NCBI GenBank assembly: GCA_021771815.1
Contig: JAETOE010000023.1
Span: forward strand, 1-63,429
DNA from: Roseburia hominis
GTDB lineage: Bacteria; Bacillota; Clostridia; Lachnospirales; Lachnospiraceae
Direction: 5' to 3'
DNA: 63,429 nucleotides
Shown here: positions 49,398 through 58,478 of the stretch, one piece after another
Layout: each line of letters starts with the position of its first letter
Position numbering within the stretch: the first letter of the stretch is position 1
Notes under the pieces: model-generated
Seen by the model: only the letters and a program-made list of their open reading frames with translations
Told to the model about the DNA's origin: nothing
Database searches by the model: none
Position numbers and translations under genes: made by a program

Positions 49398-50435
49398 TCA
49401 GGACTTTGGAAGCCGCACGGTAAAAGTGCTGCCTGCCCCCGGCGTGCTCTTTACCTCGATTCTGCCGCCGCAAAGCTCGACAATGCGGTGTGCGATCGAA
49501 AGCCCAAGTCCCATGCCTTTCGTGGCGTGGGAGGGGTCCGCCTGATAATATTTATTGAAAATATGTGCAATTTCTTCCTCGGTCATGCCTTTTCCGGTAT
49601 CCGATACGGAAACAAGGATTTCGTTTCCCTCCTGCCGCATCACAACGTCGATCGTACCGCATACCGGGGTGAATTTGATGGCGTTGTTTAACAGATTGAT
49701 CCAGATGTGCGACATCAGATCGGCATTCCCTGAGTATGTTACAGGTGTAAGGTCGACGCCCATATCGATTTTCTTGTCCGTCCATTCGCGGGAGAGCAGG
49801 ATGATATTCTGCTTGATCTGCTCGTCGAGCGGGTACGGCGCTTTGTCAGGAATGGACTGCTGGCTGTCGAGCCTCGACATCATAAGCGTCTGCCGGGAGA
49901 GCGCGGCGAGTCGGTCCGATTCATCGGCGATAATCTGCAGATATTGCCGTCTTTCCTCCTCCGGTACCTCCGTGTCCAAAAGCAGATTGGCAAATCCGTT
50001 GATCGAGGTGATCGGGGTCTTGAACTCGTGGGAGAAATCATTGATGAAATCATTGCGCAGAGTTTCGACGCTGCGAAGCTCTGCTGTCATTTTATTAAAA
50101 TTCTCCGCTACCTCGGTAAAGGGCGACAGCTTTCTTGCATTCAGCGTGATGTCGTAATTGCCGTCCGCCACCTGATGAATGCCCAGGATAATCTGATTCA
50201 GCTTCTTATAGATGACTTTTGAAAAGAAATAGGTAAACAGCTCCATCATAAGCGCCATAGGAATCAGCATTCCGAGTCCGACAAGCGGGTCGTAATAGGG
50301 ATTGGGGCGAATGACTGCTACCATGTACTCTAAGAACTCGCATGCCAGAATGGAGAGTACCGCAGGAACGATGGCGAATATGGCAAAATAATTCGGAAGC
50401 TTATAGATGTCGTCAAGATGCTTGTTTTTCTTCAT
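49398..50435 (-). CDS. Sensor histidine kinase
   Basis: Two TM helices (about residues 15-40 and 55-78) flank a short outside loop. They are followed by a HAMP domain, HisKA with SHEFKTPITSINGFANLL (phospho-His), and HATPase motifs N (NLLNNAIKFTP), G1 (VSDTGKGM) and G2 (GMGLGLSI). ATG 50435 has GGAG 9 nt upstream; an ATG at 50468 is the alternative. It should phosphorylate the adjacent regulator. The signal is unknown; the tiny sensor loop suggests membrane-stress sensing. Confidence 0.93.
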   Translation of the reverse strand: MKKNKHLDDIYKLPNYFAIFAIVPAVLSILACEFLEYMVAVIRPNPYYDPLVGLGMLIPMALMMELFTYFFSKVIYKKLNQIILGIHQVADGNYDITLNARKLSPFTEVAENFNKMTAELRSVETLRNDFINDFSHEFKTPITSINGFANLLLDTEVPEEERRQYLQIIADESDRLAALSRQTLMMSRLDSQQSIPDKAPYPLDEQIKQNIILLSREWTDKKIDMGVDLTPVTYSGNADLMSHIWINLLNNAIKFTPVCGTIDVVMRQEGNEILVSVSDTGKGMTEEEIAHIFNKYYQADPSHATKGMGLGLSIAHRIVELCGGRIEVKSTPGAGSTFTVRLPKS

Positions 50436-50658
50436 AAGTATATACTCCGATCTGTATTCTGATTTCATCTTTCATCATATGGTATTTGCTGCGGATTCGC
50501 AATGCATTTTTCTGAGTTATAGCAAGGATAGCATGGAAAGGTAAACTTACCGTAAACGAAAAGTGTAATGACGGTATGGTACGGAGAAAACATAGATGTG
50601 GCTTTTGCGGGGCATATGTGGTAAAATAAGAAAGGTTTCAGCCAGCTAAAGAAATTGA

Positions 50659-51768
50659 ATGAAGAAAATATATTTAGTTGACAGTGAGAATGTAGGAGAC
50701 ATATGGGTACCGCTTTTGGCAGCCTCGCAGCCGGAGGATGAAGTAATTGTGTTTTACACACAGAAAAGTCCGCATATGAATTATGAGAATGTGAGGATGC
50801 TCAAAGAGACGGACAAGGAAGCAAATTTTATCAAATGCTTTGAGGGGAGCAACGCGCTCGATTTCCAGCTCGTATCGGAACTGGGATATCGGCTGCGCGA
50901 GAACCAGGAGTGCGACTACGTGATCGTATCCAACGATACAGGATTTGACGCGGTCGTCCGCTATTGGTCACTAAGACAGATGTCAGTAAGACGTCTGAGC
51001 GGCAAGGAATGCTACAGACAGTTAAACGGCAAGAAGAAGGGCACGGACGAAAGTGCGCGGACAGTGCAGGAGACACAGGAACCGGCAGCGGTGCAGGAGA
51101 TGACCGCTACGGATACAAAGGAGCAGGGTGAAAAGGGTATCGAAGAAGGCGCTGGCGTGGTAATGCAGCAGCCGGACGGTGTGGAATCACAGCCGGCGGC
51201 GGAAGAGCTGCCGGCGGCGGGACAGCAGCCGGACGCGGCGGCAGGAGAGTCGCAAGCGGCAGGACAGCAGCCGGACGCGGCGGCAGGAGAGTCGCAAGCG
51301 GCAGGACAACAGTCGGATATGGTGGCGCGACTGGAAGATGCGGAGAAGCCGTCGGACATGCAGCCTGCCATGGATGCGGACGCGCTTGTAAAGACGCTTA
51401 CCTGCTGTATCAGCAAGGAGAATCTTGTGGATTTCCACAATGCGCTTGTGGCGTTATTGGGAGAGGATGAGGGCAAGAAGCTCTATCAGGAGATCAAGGG
51501 CAATGCGGAGTATACGCTGTACTGGTCGACACTTCCGGCGGGCAGTCAGAAGGAGAAGTTCGAGCTGTACTGCGGTCTGGTGTTTGCTCACAGCGAATTT
51601 GCCGAGGAAGCGCCGGAGGATTTTGCAGGATTTCTCTATCAGGCAAGCGGGAAGCGCAAGAACTTAAACTCGCTCCGTGCCGCACTGCAGGGGCATTATG
51701 GCAAGGACAAGGGAATGAGGTATTACTCTTTGTTCAAGTCACATATCAAGATTATGAATCGCATGTAA
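50659..51768 (+). CDS. PIN/NYN-like domain protein with repeat-rich linker
   Basis: Residues 1-115 resemble a PIN/NYN-type nuclease fold: YLVDSENVGDIWVPLL, CFEGSNALDFQLVSELGYRL and DYVIVSNDTGFDAVVRYW carry the conserved acidic positions. An acidic, Ala/Gln-rich linker follows, with GQQPDAAAGESQAA repeats. The C-terminal 130 residues form a separate helical domain (LVKTLTCCISKENLVDFHNAL... HYGKDKGMRYYSLFK). RNA cleavage or binding is likely; the biological role is unknown. Confidence 0.7.
   Translation: MKKIYLVDSENVGDIWVPLLAASQPEDEVIVFYTQKSPHMNYENVRMLKETDKEANFIKCFEGSNALDFQLVSELGYRLRENQECDYVIVSNDTGFDAVVRYWSLRQMSVRRLSGKECYRQLNGKKKGTDESARTVQETQEPAAVQEMTATDTKEQGEKGIEEGAGVVMQQPDGVESQPAAEELPAAGQQPDAAAGESQAAGQQPDAAAGESQAAGQQSDMVARLEDAEKPSDMQPAMDADALVKTLTCCISKENLVDFHNALVALLGEDEGKKLYQEIKGNAEYTLYWSTLPAGSQKEKFELYCGLVFAHSEFAEEAPEDFAGFLYQASGKRKNLNSLRAALQGHYGKDKGMRYYSLFKSHIKIMNRM
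51221..51304 (+). repeat. 42-bp tandem repeat inside the PIN/NYN-like gene
   Basis: Two 42-bp units (51221-51262 and 51263-51304) plus a diverged third encode the 14-residue linker repeat. The number of units may vary between strains without frameshift. Confidence 0.9.
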
Positions 51769-51906
51769 TGAAGGAGAAGCTGGCTGGAACGAAGAAAACA
51801 TACGATAATTTTGGGTTTATAGGCATTTGTTCCTGTGAAAAACAAAATAAGACTGGTATTTGCATGGCAGATTTGATACAATACACATGACGAAGGAGGA
51901 GAAAGC

Positions 51907-53262
51907 ATGAAAAACCAACTGGTATGGGAAGAACGCTTTAATATTGGGGTTGAACTGATTGACAAAGAACATAAGAATCTTTTTAAAATTATAAATAAGC
52001 TTTTTGAATTCCAGGATGACGACGAAAAGGAGCAGTGGGCCTGTCAGGAAGGAATTAAATTTTTTAAGAATCATGCGCTTAAGCATTTTGCGGATGAAGA
52101 AGAGTATATGACGTCGATCGGTTACAGCGGGGTAGAGACGCATCGCCGTATACATAGGGATTTTCAGGAAAAGCTGCTGCCGACATTGGAACGTGAGCTG
52201 GAACAGTCCGAATATTCTGCAGAAGCTGTGGAACATTTTCTTGGCGTTTGCGCCGGCTGGCTGATCGGACATACTTTGATTGAAGACCATGCGATTGTCG
52301 GAAATGCAAAGAGCCAGTGGACAAACATGATGACGAAAGAAGACAATGAGACGATGGAACAGATCATCTGCCAGTTGCTGCATGAGATGTTCCGGAAGGA
52401 TTTCCGGCTGGTCAGTGAAAGCTATGGAGGAGAGAAATTCGGCAAAGGGCTTTACTATCGGTTGATTTACCAGAATAAGCAGAAGAAAAAGTGGGAGACA
52501 TGCCTTGTTTTCGAGGAAAAGGTACTGCTTAATACGGTTGGAAAAATGCTCGATGTAAAGACCAATACCGTTAATGTGCTGATCGTCAATGCGGTTCGGT
52601 TTACCGCGCGTGAGTTTGTAGAAAGCATCATTAAGAGAATTCGCCCGGATGAAGAATATACACTGGTGTCGGAGAACCTGCTGACCTATGAACAGTTTAA
52701 AAAGATATATCAGAAGGAAAATCCGCAATGTAGCCTGTTATTTAGTTCTGACGTCGGATATTTTGCGTATTGCGCCATTGCACCGCAGCTTGCGGAAAGC
52801 GGGATCGGGACGGCGATCGATCCGGAAAATGCTATGAAGCAGATCGATACGTTTCTTAAAAAGAATAAGAAAGAAAACGAGAAGGCAAGTCAGAAAAAGA
52901 AAATACTTGTAGTGGACGATTCTGCCGTTGTGATGGAACTTATGAAGGAGCTTTTAGGAGAAACCTACGAGTTATCTTTTGCCAATTCAGGTCTTGCAGC
53001 GATCCGGAGTCTGTCATTGAACCGACCGGATCTGATTCTGCTTGATTATGAAATGCCGGTCTGCAATGGCAAGCAGATATTGGAGATGATACGGGCGGAG
53101 AAGGATCTGGCGGATTCTGCGGTCATTTTTCTGACAAGCAGAGTAGACAGGGAAAGTGTCCAAAAGGTGTTGTCGTTAAAGCCGGCGGGGTATTTGTCCA
53201 AAGGTCTTAAGCCGGAGGAGATCAAGAGTAACATTGATGAATATTTTAGAAGATTAGGCTGA
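51907..53262 (+). CDS. Bacteriohemerythrin-CheX-like-REC fusion protein
   Basis: The 451-residue protein has an N-terminal hemerythrin domain with all iron ligands (His in DKEH, LKHFADEEEYM, ETHRRIHRDF, and GHTLIEDH). A middle CheX-like phosphatase-type domain (about 145-300, NTVNVLIVNAVRFTAREF) and a C-terminal REC domain follow. In REC the acidic pair is VVDDSA, the phospho-Asp is in DLILLDYEMP, and Lys is in YLSKG. An oxygen or NO sensing link to a phosphorelay is plausible. Confidence 0.85.
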   Translation: MKNQLVWEERFNIGVELIDKEHKNLFKIINKLFEFQDDDEKEQWACQEGIKFFKNHALKHFADEEEYMTSIGYSGVETHRRIHRDFQEKLLPTLERELEQSEYSAEAVEHFLGVCAGWLIGHTLIEDHAIVGNAKSQWTNMMTKEDNETMEQIICQLLHEMFRKDFRLVSESYGGEKFGKGLYYRLIYQNKQKKKWETCLVFEEKVLLNTVGKMLDVKTNTVNVLIVNAVRFTAREFVESIIKRIRPDEEYTLVSENLLTYEQFKKIYQKENPQCSLLFSSDVGYFAYCAIAPQLAESGIGTAIDPENAMKQIDTFLKKNKKENEKASQKKKILVVDDSAVVMELMKELLGETYELSFANSGLAAIRSLSLNRPDLILLDYEMPVCNGKQILEMIRAEKDLADSAVIFLTSRVDRESVQKVLSLKPAGYLSKGLKPEEIKSNIDEYFRRLG

Positions 53263-53289
53263 TGTGATAGCGCCTGTCACATTGTATAT

Positions 53290-53342
53290 AAGACTGGAGC
53301 AAATCTGTAGGATAGAAACAGAGCTGCTTCAGTCTTATTTTA
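53290..53342 (+). terminator. Terminator after the hemerythrin fusion gene
   Basis: A 12-bp stem (53290-53301 with 53325-53336, one G-U) is followed by ATTTTAC. No other gene is evident in 53263-53449. Confidence 0.75.
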
Positions 53343-53449
53343 CATTGCTGCGGTCAGGCATCTGGCGTGGTCAGACAGTGTGATATGGCGATGGGCGACG
53401 ATGCGGTTATAATCCATGGACATACAGTATAGCAGGAAAGGAAATACCT

Positions 53450-54937
53450 ATGAAAAGAGCGGTAAAAATGTTTTTAATCATAGCAGGCATAGTTGCGGGT
53501 TTGATTCTTATCCTGGCAGGAAGTCTGTGGTATGTGACAAAATGCAAATGTACAGACATTGACACGCAGATATCGCCGGATGAACGCTGCCAGCTTACGC
53601 TACAGATGAAGGGAGAACCGGAATGGCCGTTTGGCAGCACGCACGGGAGAATTATTGTCAGATATGATGATCAGGTTATAAGGAAAATTGAATTTGCAAT
53701 CTATGATGACGGAGCAACGCTTCGAAAGGAAAACTGGAGCGTTGCCTGGGGGGCGGCGGGAGCGCAGGTTACTTTAGTGGGAAGCGAGCAGGACGATCAG
53801 GTATTGCAGATTATGTATGACGGTACGGAAGAATTTTCCGGTTATAGTGAGGAACAGATCACAGAGGAAATGAAGAAACGCTACGGAAGTATCAAAGCAT
53901 GTGGCAGGGAGGGGGAATTCTACTGCTATGATACGGGAGCATTTTCTTTCTTGGTGCAGAATGATCTGGTGATGAACGACAATTATAAAACGGAGTATTA
54001 CCGTTATTTGACGGACGCTTATTTTGCAGGACGGAACCGGGCGCATGAATACGAGGAAAACGGGGAGGGAATAGAAAATTCTTATACGCCGGTTATTTCA
54101 TTAAATTCATCGAGCAGTGAGGAAAAGGAATGGTTCTGTTCAGACGTAATAAATTGGCTGCTATATGTGATGAACGACCTTCCTTATGAGGAAAATGAAG
54201 AACTTTATCAGATGATAGAAATTGACTATGCGGGTGAAACTTTCGATTATCAGTTCCTGTACATGCAAAACTTTTCACAGGAAAATATTTCGGAGGTATA
54301 TAATGCTTTATATGCTTTTGTAGAAAACATATTGACAGAGAGTTATGAGGAAAAAGTAAATGTAAAGGAAGACGTGGAAGAAGAAACGGAGAAAAAGGCA
54401 ATAAGCGACGAAACCATACAATTTTGGTTGTCGCTGCAACCGGATTGCAGTTGTCAAACTGCCGATGGAACGGAATACCGGATGATTCCCGCTGATCGGG
54501 CGTGCGGCAGCAGTTACTATGTATTGATTGCTACTGCGGATGGCGGAAAGAGTGCACTTATGGTCAATCTGGATCCTTATCTGGGCAGCGGGGGCGAAGC
54601 AAAATGGATCAGCTTTCTGGAGGACGGCCAAACGGGATTTTCCTGCCTGACCTATAGCGGTGGAACTTATGGAGCGTTTTACCGGACAGAGGACGGAGGC
54701 AGAAGTTTTGAAGAAATAAAATATCCTTCCGCGAAAGCAAAGCTTCCCGACGGAACGTATTATAATCCGTTTGTTGTGCCGGAAAAGGTATATGAAAAAG
54801 ATGGAAAACTTTACATGGAAGCAGGGCAGGGTGCAGATGGAGATTATTATGGCGAGGAAGGTTACTGTAATGGTCTGTATGAATCTGAGGATAACGGGAA
54901 GAGTTGGATGTATGTGAAGGAGATAGCGGTACGCTGA
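53450..54937 (+). CDS. Membrane-anchored protein with BNR/Asp-box repeats
   Basis: The 495-residue protein starts with a signal anchor (FLIIAGIVAGLILILAGSLW) and should lie outside the membrane. The C-terminal 170 residues show two Asp-box motifs (YRTEDGGRSFEEI, YESEDNGKSWMYV) typical of sialidase-like beta-propeller blades. However, too few blades for a catalytic sialidase and no FRIP motif are visible. The N-terminal 300 residues match nothing I know. Function unknown. Confidence 0.75.
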   Translation: MKRAVKMFLIIAGIVAGLILILAGSLWYVTKCKCTDIDTQISPDERCQLTLQMKGEPEWPFGSTHGRIIVRYDDQVIRKIEFAIYDDGATLRKENWSVAWGAAGAQVTLVGSEQDDQVLQIMYDGTEEFSGYSEEQITEEMKKRYGSIKACGREGEFYCYDTGAFSFLVQNDLVMNDNYKTEYYRYLTDAYFAGRNRAHEYEENGEGIENSYTPVISLNSSSSEEKEWFCSDVINWLLYVMNDLPYEENEELYQMIEIDYAGETFDYQFLYMQNFSQENISEVYNALYAFVENILTESYEEKVNVKEDVEEETEKKAISDETIQFWLSLQPDCSCQTADGTEYRMIPADRACGSSYYVLIATADGGKSALMVNLDPYLGSGGEAKWISFLEDGQTGFSCLTYSGGTYGAFYRTEDGGRSFEEIKYPSAKAKLPDGTYYNPFVVPEKVYEKDGKLYMEAGQGADGDYYGEEGYCNGLYESEDNGKSWMYVKEIAVR

Positions 54938-55016
54938 TATAATGGATTATCAATATTATTTCAGAGGCATTGTATAGAAGGTGATAATTGCGATGAAACA
55001 GGATATTGGAGAGGCA

Positions 55017-56033
55017 ATGAATGATCAATTAATAATTGATGCACATTATTATAATAAATTGGATATTGAAGGTTTTTCCAGAATGATGAGAGCTCCGTCT
55101 TATTGCTATAAGTTCTACTGGCTGGAAGCAATTGTGCAGCTTATATCGGAGAATAGGACAGAAGCCACTTATGATGAAATCATTGATGAGATGATTTCGA
55201 ATGCGTGGTATTCAGTCCTTGAATTTCACATACATTTGAGTGGAATCTGGGGTGACGGCGGACCCAAGGATAATCTGGAGAAAGCAGTACTCAAGCTCAG
55301 AGACTTGAGCGGTTTACCGGCGAATGCAACAAAAGTGGAGATAAAGAATGTTATTAAGCAGTTTGATAAGCAGCTTCATGCTGAAAAACAGGCACTGACG
55401 CTTAATGTCCCATATAAAGCACTATCAGGGTTTGCGAATAAAACTGGTGAGAGGATCAGTTTGGACAGTAGTGCGGGAAGAATGATCGCGTATTATAACA
55501 AGCTAAACGAAAGTGATATCTTGCTGCCATATACATTTGGTTCCGAGAGTGGGTTAAGCAGAACATTATCATTTAATGATGCATGGATGCAGATGATAAA
55601 AGACAATACTGTGGCAATTATAGGCTGGATTCAATGTGAGAAGGTAAAATGGCTGCAGAGCAATAATCCAGAGGTTCCTGGATTGATATACAAGCTTGCG
55701 CCATTAGATGAAAAGATGCGTAAACTATCTCATGTGCGCAAACTGTGGGACGGTATATTGGATTTGCGCGGCGTTTTGGATGTTTTTACGGATGAATTGA
55801 TTAATGAAGAAAAATATGATGTTGATCACTTTATTCCGTGGTCATTTGTAATGAATGATGAGCTATGGAATTTGATGCCAATGGATTCGTCATTGAATTC
55901 ATCAAAGAACAATCGGCTGCCGGATTGGAACGATTTCTTTGTACGATTTGCAAGAAACCAGTTCATAATGTATGAGATGATTCATGAACGAGAGGGTATC
56001 AGAAAGCTCTACGAAGCTTGTTATAAACTATAA
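55017..56033 (+). CDS. HNH endonuclease-domain protein
   Basis: The 338-residue protein carries an HNH nuclease core near its C-terminus: YDVDHFIPWSF, ELWNLMPMDSSLNSSKNNRLP (H, N and the final N-K-N-N-R). The N-terminal part with SYCYKFYWLEAIVQLI is typical of stand-alone defence or restriction-type HNH proteins. ATG 55017 has GGAGAGG at good distance; ATG 54993 is an alternative. It is a solitary gene of lower G+C than its neighbours, suggesting transfer. Confidence 0.82.
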   Translation: MNDQLIIDAHYYNKLDIEGFSRMMRAPSYCYKFYWLEAIVQLISENRTEATYDEIIDEMISNAWYSVLEFHIHLSGIWGDGGPKDNLEKAVLKLRDLSGLPANATKVEIKNVIKQFDKQLHAEKQALTLNVPYKALSGFANKTGERISLDSSAGRMIAYYNKLNESDILLPYTFGSESGLSRTLSFNDAWMQMIKDNTVAIIGWIQCEKVKWLQSNNPEVPGLIYKLAPLDEKMRKLSHVRKLWDGILDLRGVLDVFTDELINEEKYDVDHFIPWSFVMNDELWNLMPMDSSLNSSKNNRLPDWNDFFVRFARNQFIMYEMIHEREGIRKLYEACYKL

Positions 56034-56168
56034 ATGAGCAAGTTCGTGATTTTGCATAAAAGAAAGACACCTTGAATTCGATTGTGTTGTATAATGAAAG
56101 TGACAAAACGGTTTTCCTTCATGCTGAACAAAGAAAGAATATGGAGATAAAACAGAAAGGAATAAACA

Positions 56169-57665
56169 ATGAATGTAAATCCTATAACAAGATTGGATTA
56201 TCCAGATCTGGACGTGATCCGCGTAGAAGACACCTATTATATGGTATCCACAACCATGCACTTTATGCCGGGCTGTGAGATTCTGCAGTCTTTTGATCTG
56301 GTGCACTGGGAGCATGTGACTTATGTCTACGAGACGTTGGATCATACGGATGCGCAGCAACTGAAAAGCGGTCAGAATATTTACGGACAGGGCATGTGGG
56401 CAGCTTCCCTGCGCTATCATGAAGGTCGATTTTATATCTGCTTTGTGGCAAATGATACCCGTAAGACTTATTTGTATACTTCGGAAAAAATAGATGGTCC
56501 ATGGAAAAAGCAGCTGATAGAAGGCTTTTATCATGACGGTTCTTTATTATTTGATGAGGATGGCAGAAACTATATTGTATATGGAAATGATGAAATCTGG
56601 ATTACAGAATTGAATGAAGATTTGACTGCACCAAAGAAGGACGGATTACATCGTCTTTTAGTCAGTGATCATAAGAACCCGGAGCTAGGCTATGAGGGTT
56701 CTCATATTCAAAAAATAAACGGCTATTATTATATTTTTCTGATTCATTCCCTGAGAGACCGCTGGATGCGGACGGAAGCATGCTTTTACAGTGATTCTCT
56801 GGAAGGAGAATTCACGGGTGGAGATGTACTTTGTGATGATCGTGGATATTGTGGACAGGGCGTGGCACAGGGAGGAATAGTGGATACGCCAGATGGAAAG
56901 TGGTATGCAATGCTGTTTCAGGATTCCGGAGCAGTTGGACGGATTCCTATTCTGCTTCCGGTTACCTGGAAGGATCATTTTCCGTTTTTTGGACAGAACG
57001 GACATGTGCCGGAAGAAATAGAGGTTCACAGTACCAGACCAGGATATATTTATCAGCCATTAGTGGGAAGTGATGATTTCTGTAATGGGCTGCTTCCGCG
57101 CTGGCAGTTTAATCATGATCCAGATCCACGGTACTATCATCTGGATGCATTGCAGGGAACCTATACAATTACAACACGGGAAGTTTGTACAGAGCTTACA
57201 CAGGCAGTAAATACGCTTACGCAAAGGATGAGTTATCCGTCCTGCGCAGCTGAGGTTACTGTTGATGCTTCTGCATTGAAAGAGGGCGATGTCGCAGGTT
57301 TGTGTGCGTTGCAGAGCTGTTATGCTGCAGTTGGCATTACAAAACATCATGGAAAATATGAAGTCCTTATGCTGGATAAAAAAGAAGATGGTATATTGGA
57401 TATGACGGAAGGAACTGTTGTTGAATCACACCAGATGGATTTTCGTCTTGAAGCAGATTTCTGTAACATGAAGGATGAAGCACGCTGCTATTACCGGGTA
57501 AATAAGGGAGACTGGCTACCCATCGGAACCGTGCATAAGCTGTACTTCAAACTGGATCATTTTACTGGTTGCCGGTTTGGTCTGTTCTGCTATGCGGCAG
57601 AGGAAACAGGAGGAAGTGCCTGCTTCCGGGATTTTAAGTATTATGATGTTGATGAAATCTCATAA
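56169..57665 (+). CDS. Glycoside hydrolase family 43 (xylosidase/arabinofuranosidase-type)
   Basis: The 498-residue intracellular enzyme has the five-blade GH43 catalytic fold. The general-base Asp is in DYPDLDVIRV (start), the pKa-modulating Asp in YHDGSLLFDEDG, and the catalytic Glu in LGYEGSHIQK. A C-terminal concanavalin-like domain (about 310-498) is typical of beta-xylosidases. It lies with GH27 and an AraC regulator, so it likely works on plant polysaccharide side chains. No signal peptide. Confidence 0.93.
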   Translation: MNVNPITRLDYPDLDVIRVEDTYYMVSTTMHFMPGCEILQSFDLVHWEHVTYVYETLDHTDAQQLKSGQNIYGQGMWAASLRYHEGRFYICFVANDTRKTYLYTSEKIDGPWKKQLIEGFYHDGSLLFDEDGRNYIVYGNDEIWITELNEDLTAPKKDGLHRLLVSDHKNPELGYEGSHIQKINGYYYIFLIHSLRDRWMRTEACFYSDSLEGEFTGGDVLCDDRGYCGQGVAQGGIVDTPDGKWYAMLFQDSGAVGRIPILLPVTWKDHFPFFGQNGHVPEEIEVHSTRPGYIYQPLVGSDDFCNGLLPRWQFNHDPDPRYYHLDALQGTYTITTREVCTELTQAVNTLTQRMSYPSCAAEVTVDASALKEGDVAGLCALQSCYAAVGITKHHGKYEVLMLDKKEDGILDMTEGTVVESHQMDFRLEADFCNMKDEARCYYRVNKGDWLPIGTVHKLYFKLDHFTGCRFGLFCYAAEETGGSACFRDFKYYDVDEIS

Positions 57666-57716
57666 AGATAGAACTGCATAAAATAAGTGTCGGAATTTAC
57701 TCAAATTTTTCCTACT

Positions 57717-57745
57717 TTGGACATTGGTTTTTACAACGGTATTGT
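57717..57745 (+). promoter_or_regulatory. Promoter before the alkaline phosphatase remnant
   Basis: TTGGAC (57717-57722), 17-bp spacer and TATTGT (57740-57745). It could now mainly drive the GH27 gene, since the phosphatase is broken. Confidence 0.5.
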
Positions 57746-57795
57746 ATAGTGAAGCAGAGGAAAAACAAAACATGTTTCAGAGAGGAGAAACGATT

Positions 57796-58478
57796 ATGAG
57801 AATTAAGAGTATGATGAAGGGTATGCTTGCTGTTGTAATGGCAATGTCTATGGCAGCATGCTCCGGAGCACCTGCAGCAGACCAGACTTCTTCTGAGTCA
57901 CCGTCACCGGCACAGACAGAAAGTACAGCAGCAACAGAGCAGGAAACAATCGTAACAGAAGTATCTGCAGAAACGCAGACGCAAGAAGAAACAGCAAAAG
58001 CACCGAAATATGTTTTCTGTTTATTGGTGATGGTATGAGCTATCCCCAGTTTCAGGCAGCATCTGACTATCTTGGAGCAATAGCAGATGAAGATTATGTC
58101 AAGGCACTTCCGAGCAATAGCTATGAAGACCGTGGAGGAGCAGTACTGGACGGATCGGAAGCAGGATACAAGGTTACCTATACACAGGCTGATGCAGAAG
58201 CGGTTACGGCTGAAGATGGAAGGGTTATTCTGATGGATGAGCATCTGGCAGATTCCGACGTTATGGATTATGATATGGATCGTGCAGATGGAGGATGGGC
58301 ATTATCTGACTATGTACAAAAGGGTATTGAAGTATTGGATAATGACACCGGATTCTTTATGATGTGTGAAGGTGGAAAGATTGACTGGGCATGTCATGCA
58401 AATGATGCCGGTGCAAAGGATAAAACAGAGGATCTTCATAAAATGATAAAGGAGTATAAGTTTGATGAACAAGAATAA
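57796..58478 (+). pseudogene. Alkaline phosphatase lipoprotein remnant (frameshifted and internally deleted)
   Basis: The N-terminus is a lipoprotein signal (MKGMLAVVMAMSMAACSGAP) and an acidic Ser/Thr linker. At about 58012-58022 one base is missing: the frame KYVF breaks off, while the +1 frame continues LFIGDGMSYPQF, the metal-binding motif of alkaline phosphatases. The nucleophile Ser segment is absent and only a later GGKIDWACHANDAGA block is left, so several hundred codons are deleted. The C-terminus also departs from the family. The product is surely inactive. Confidence 0.85.

Noticed and set aside
51812-52728. 303-codon leftward ORF opposite the hemerythrin gene
   Set aside because: It mirrors a well-supported gene, has no family features and no ribosome site.
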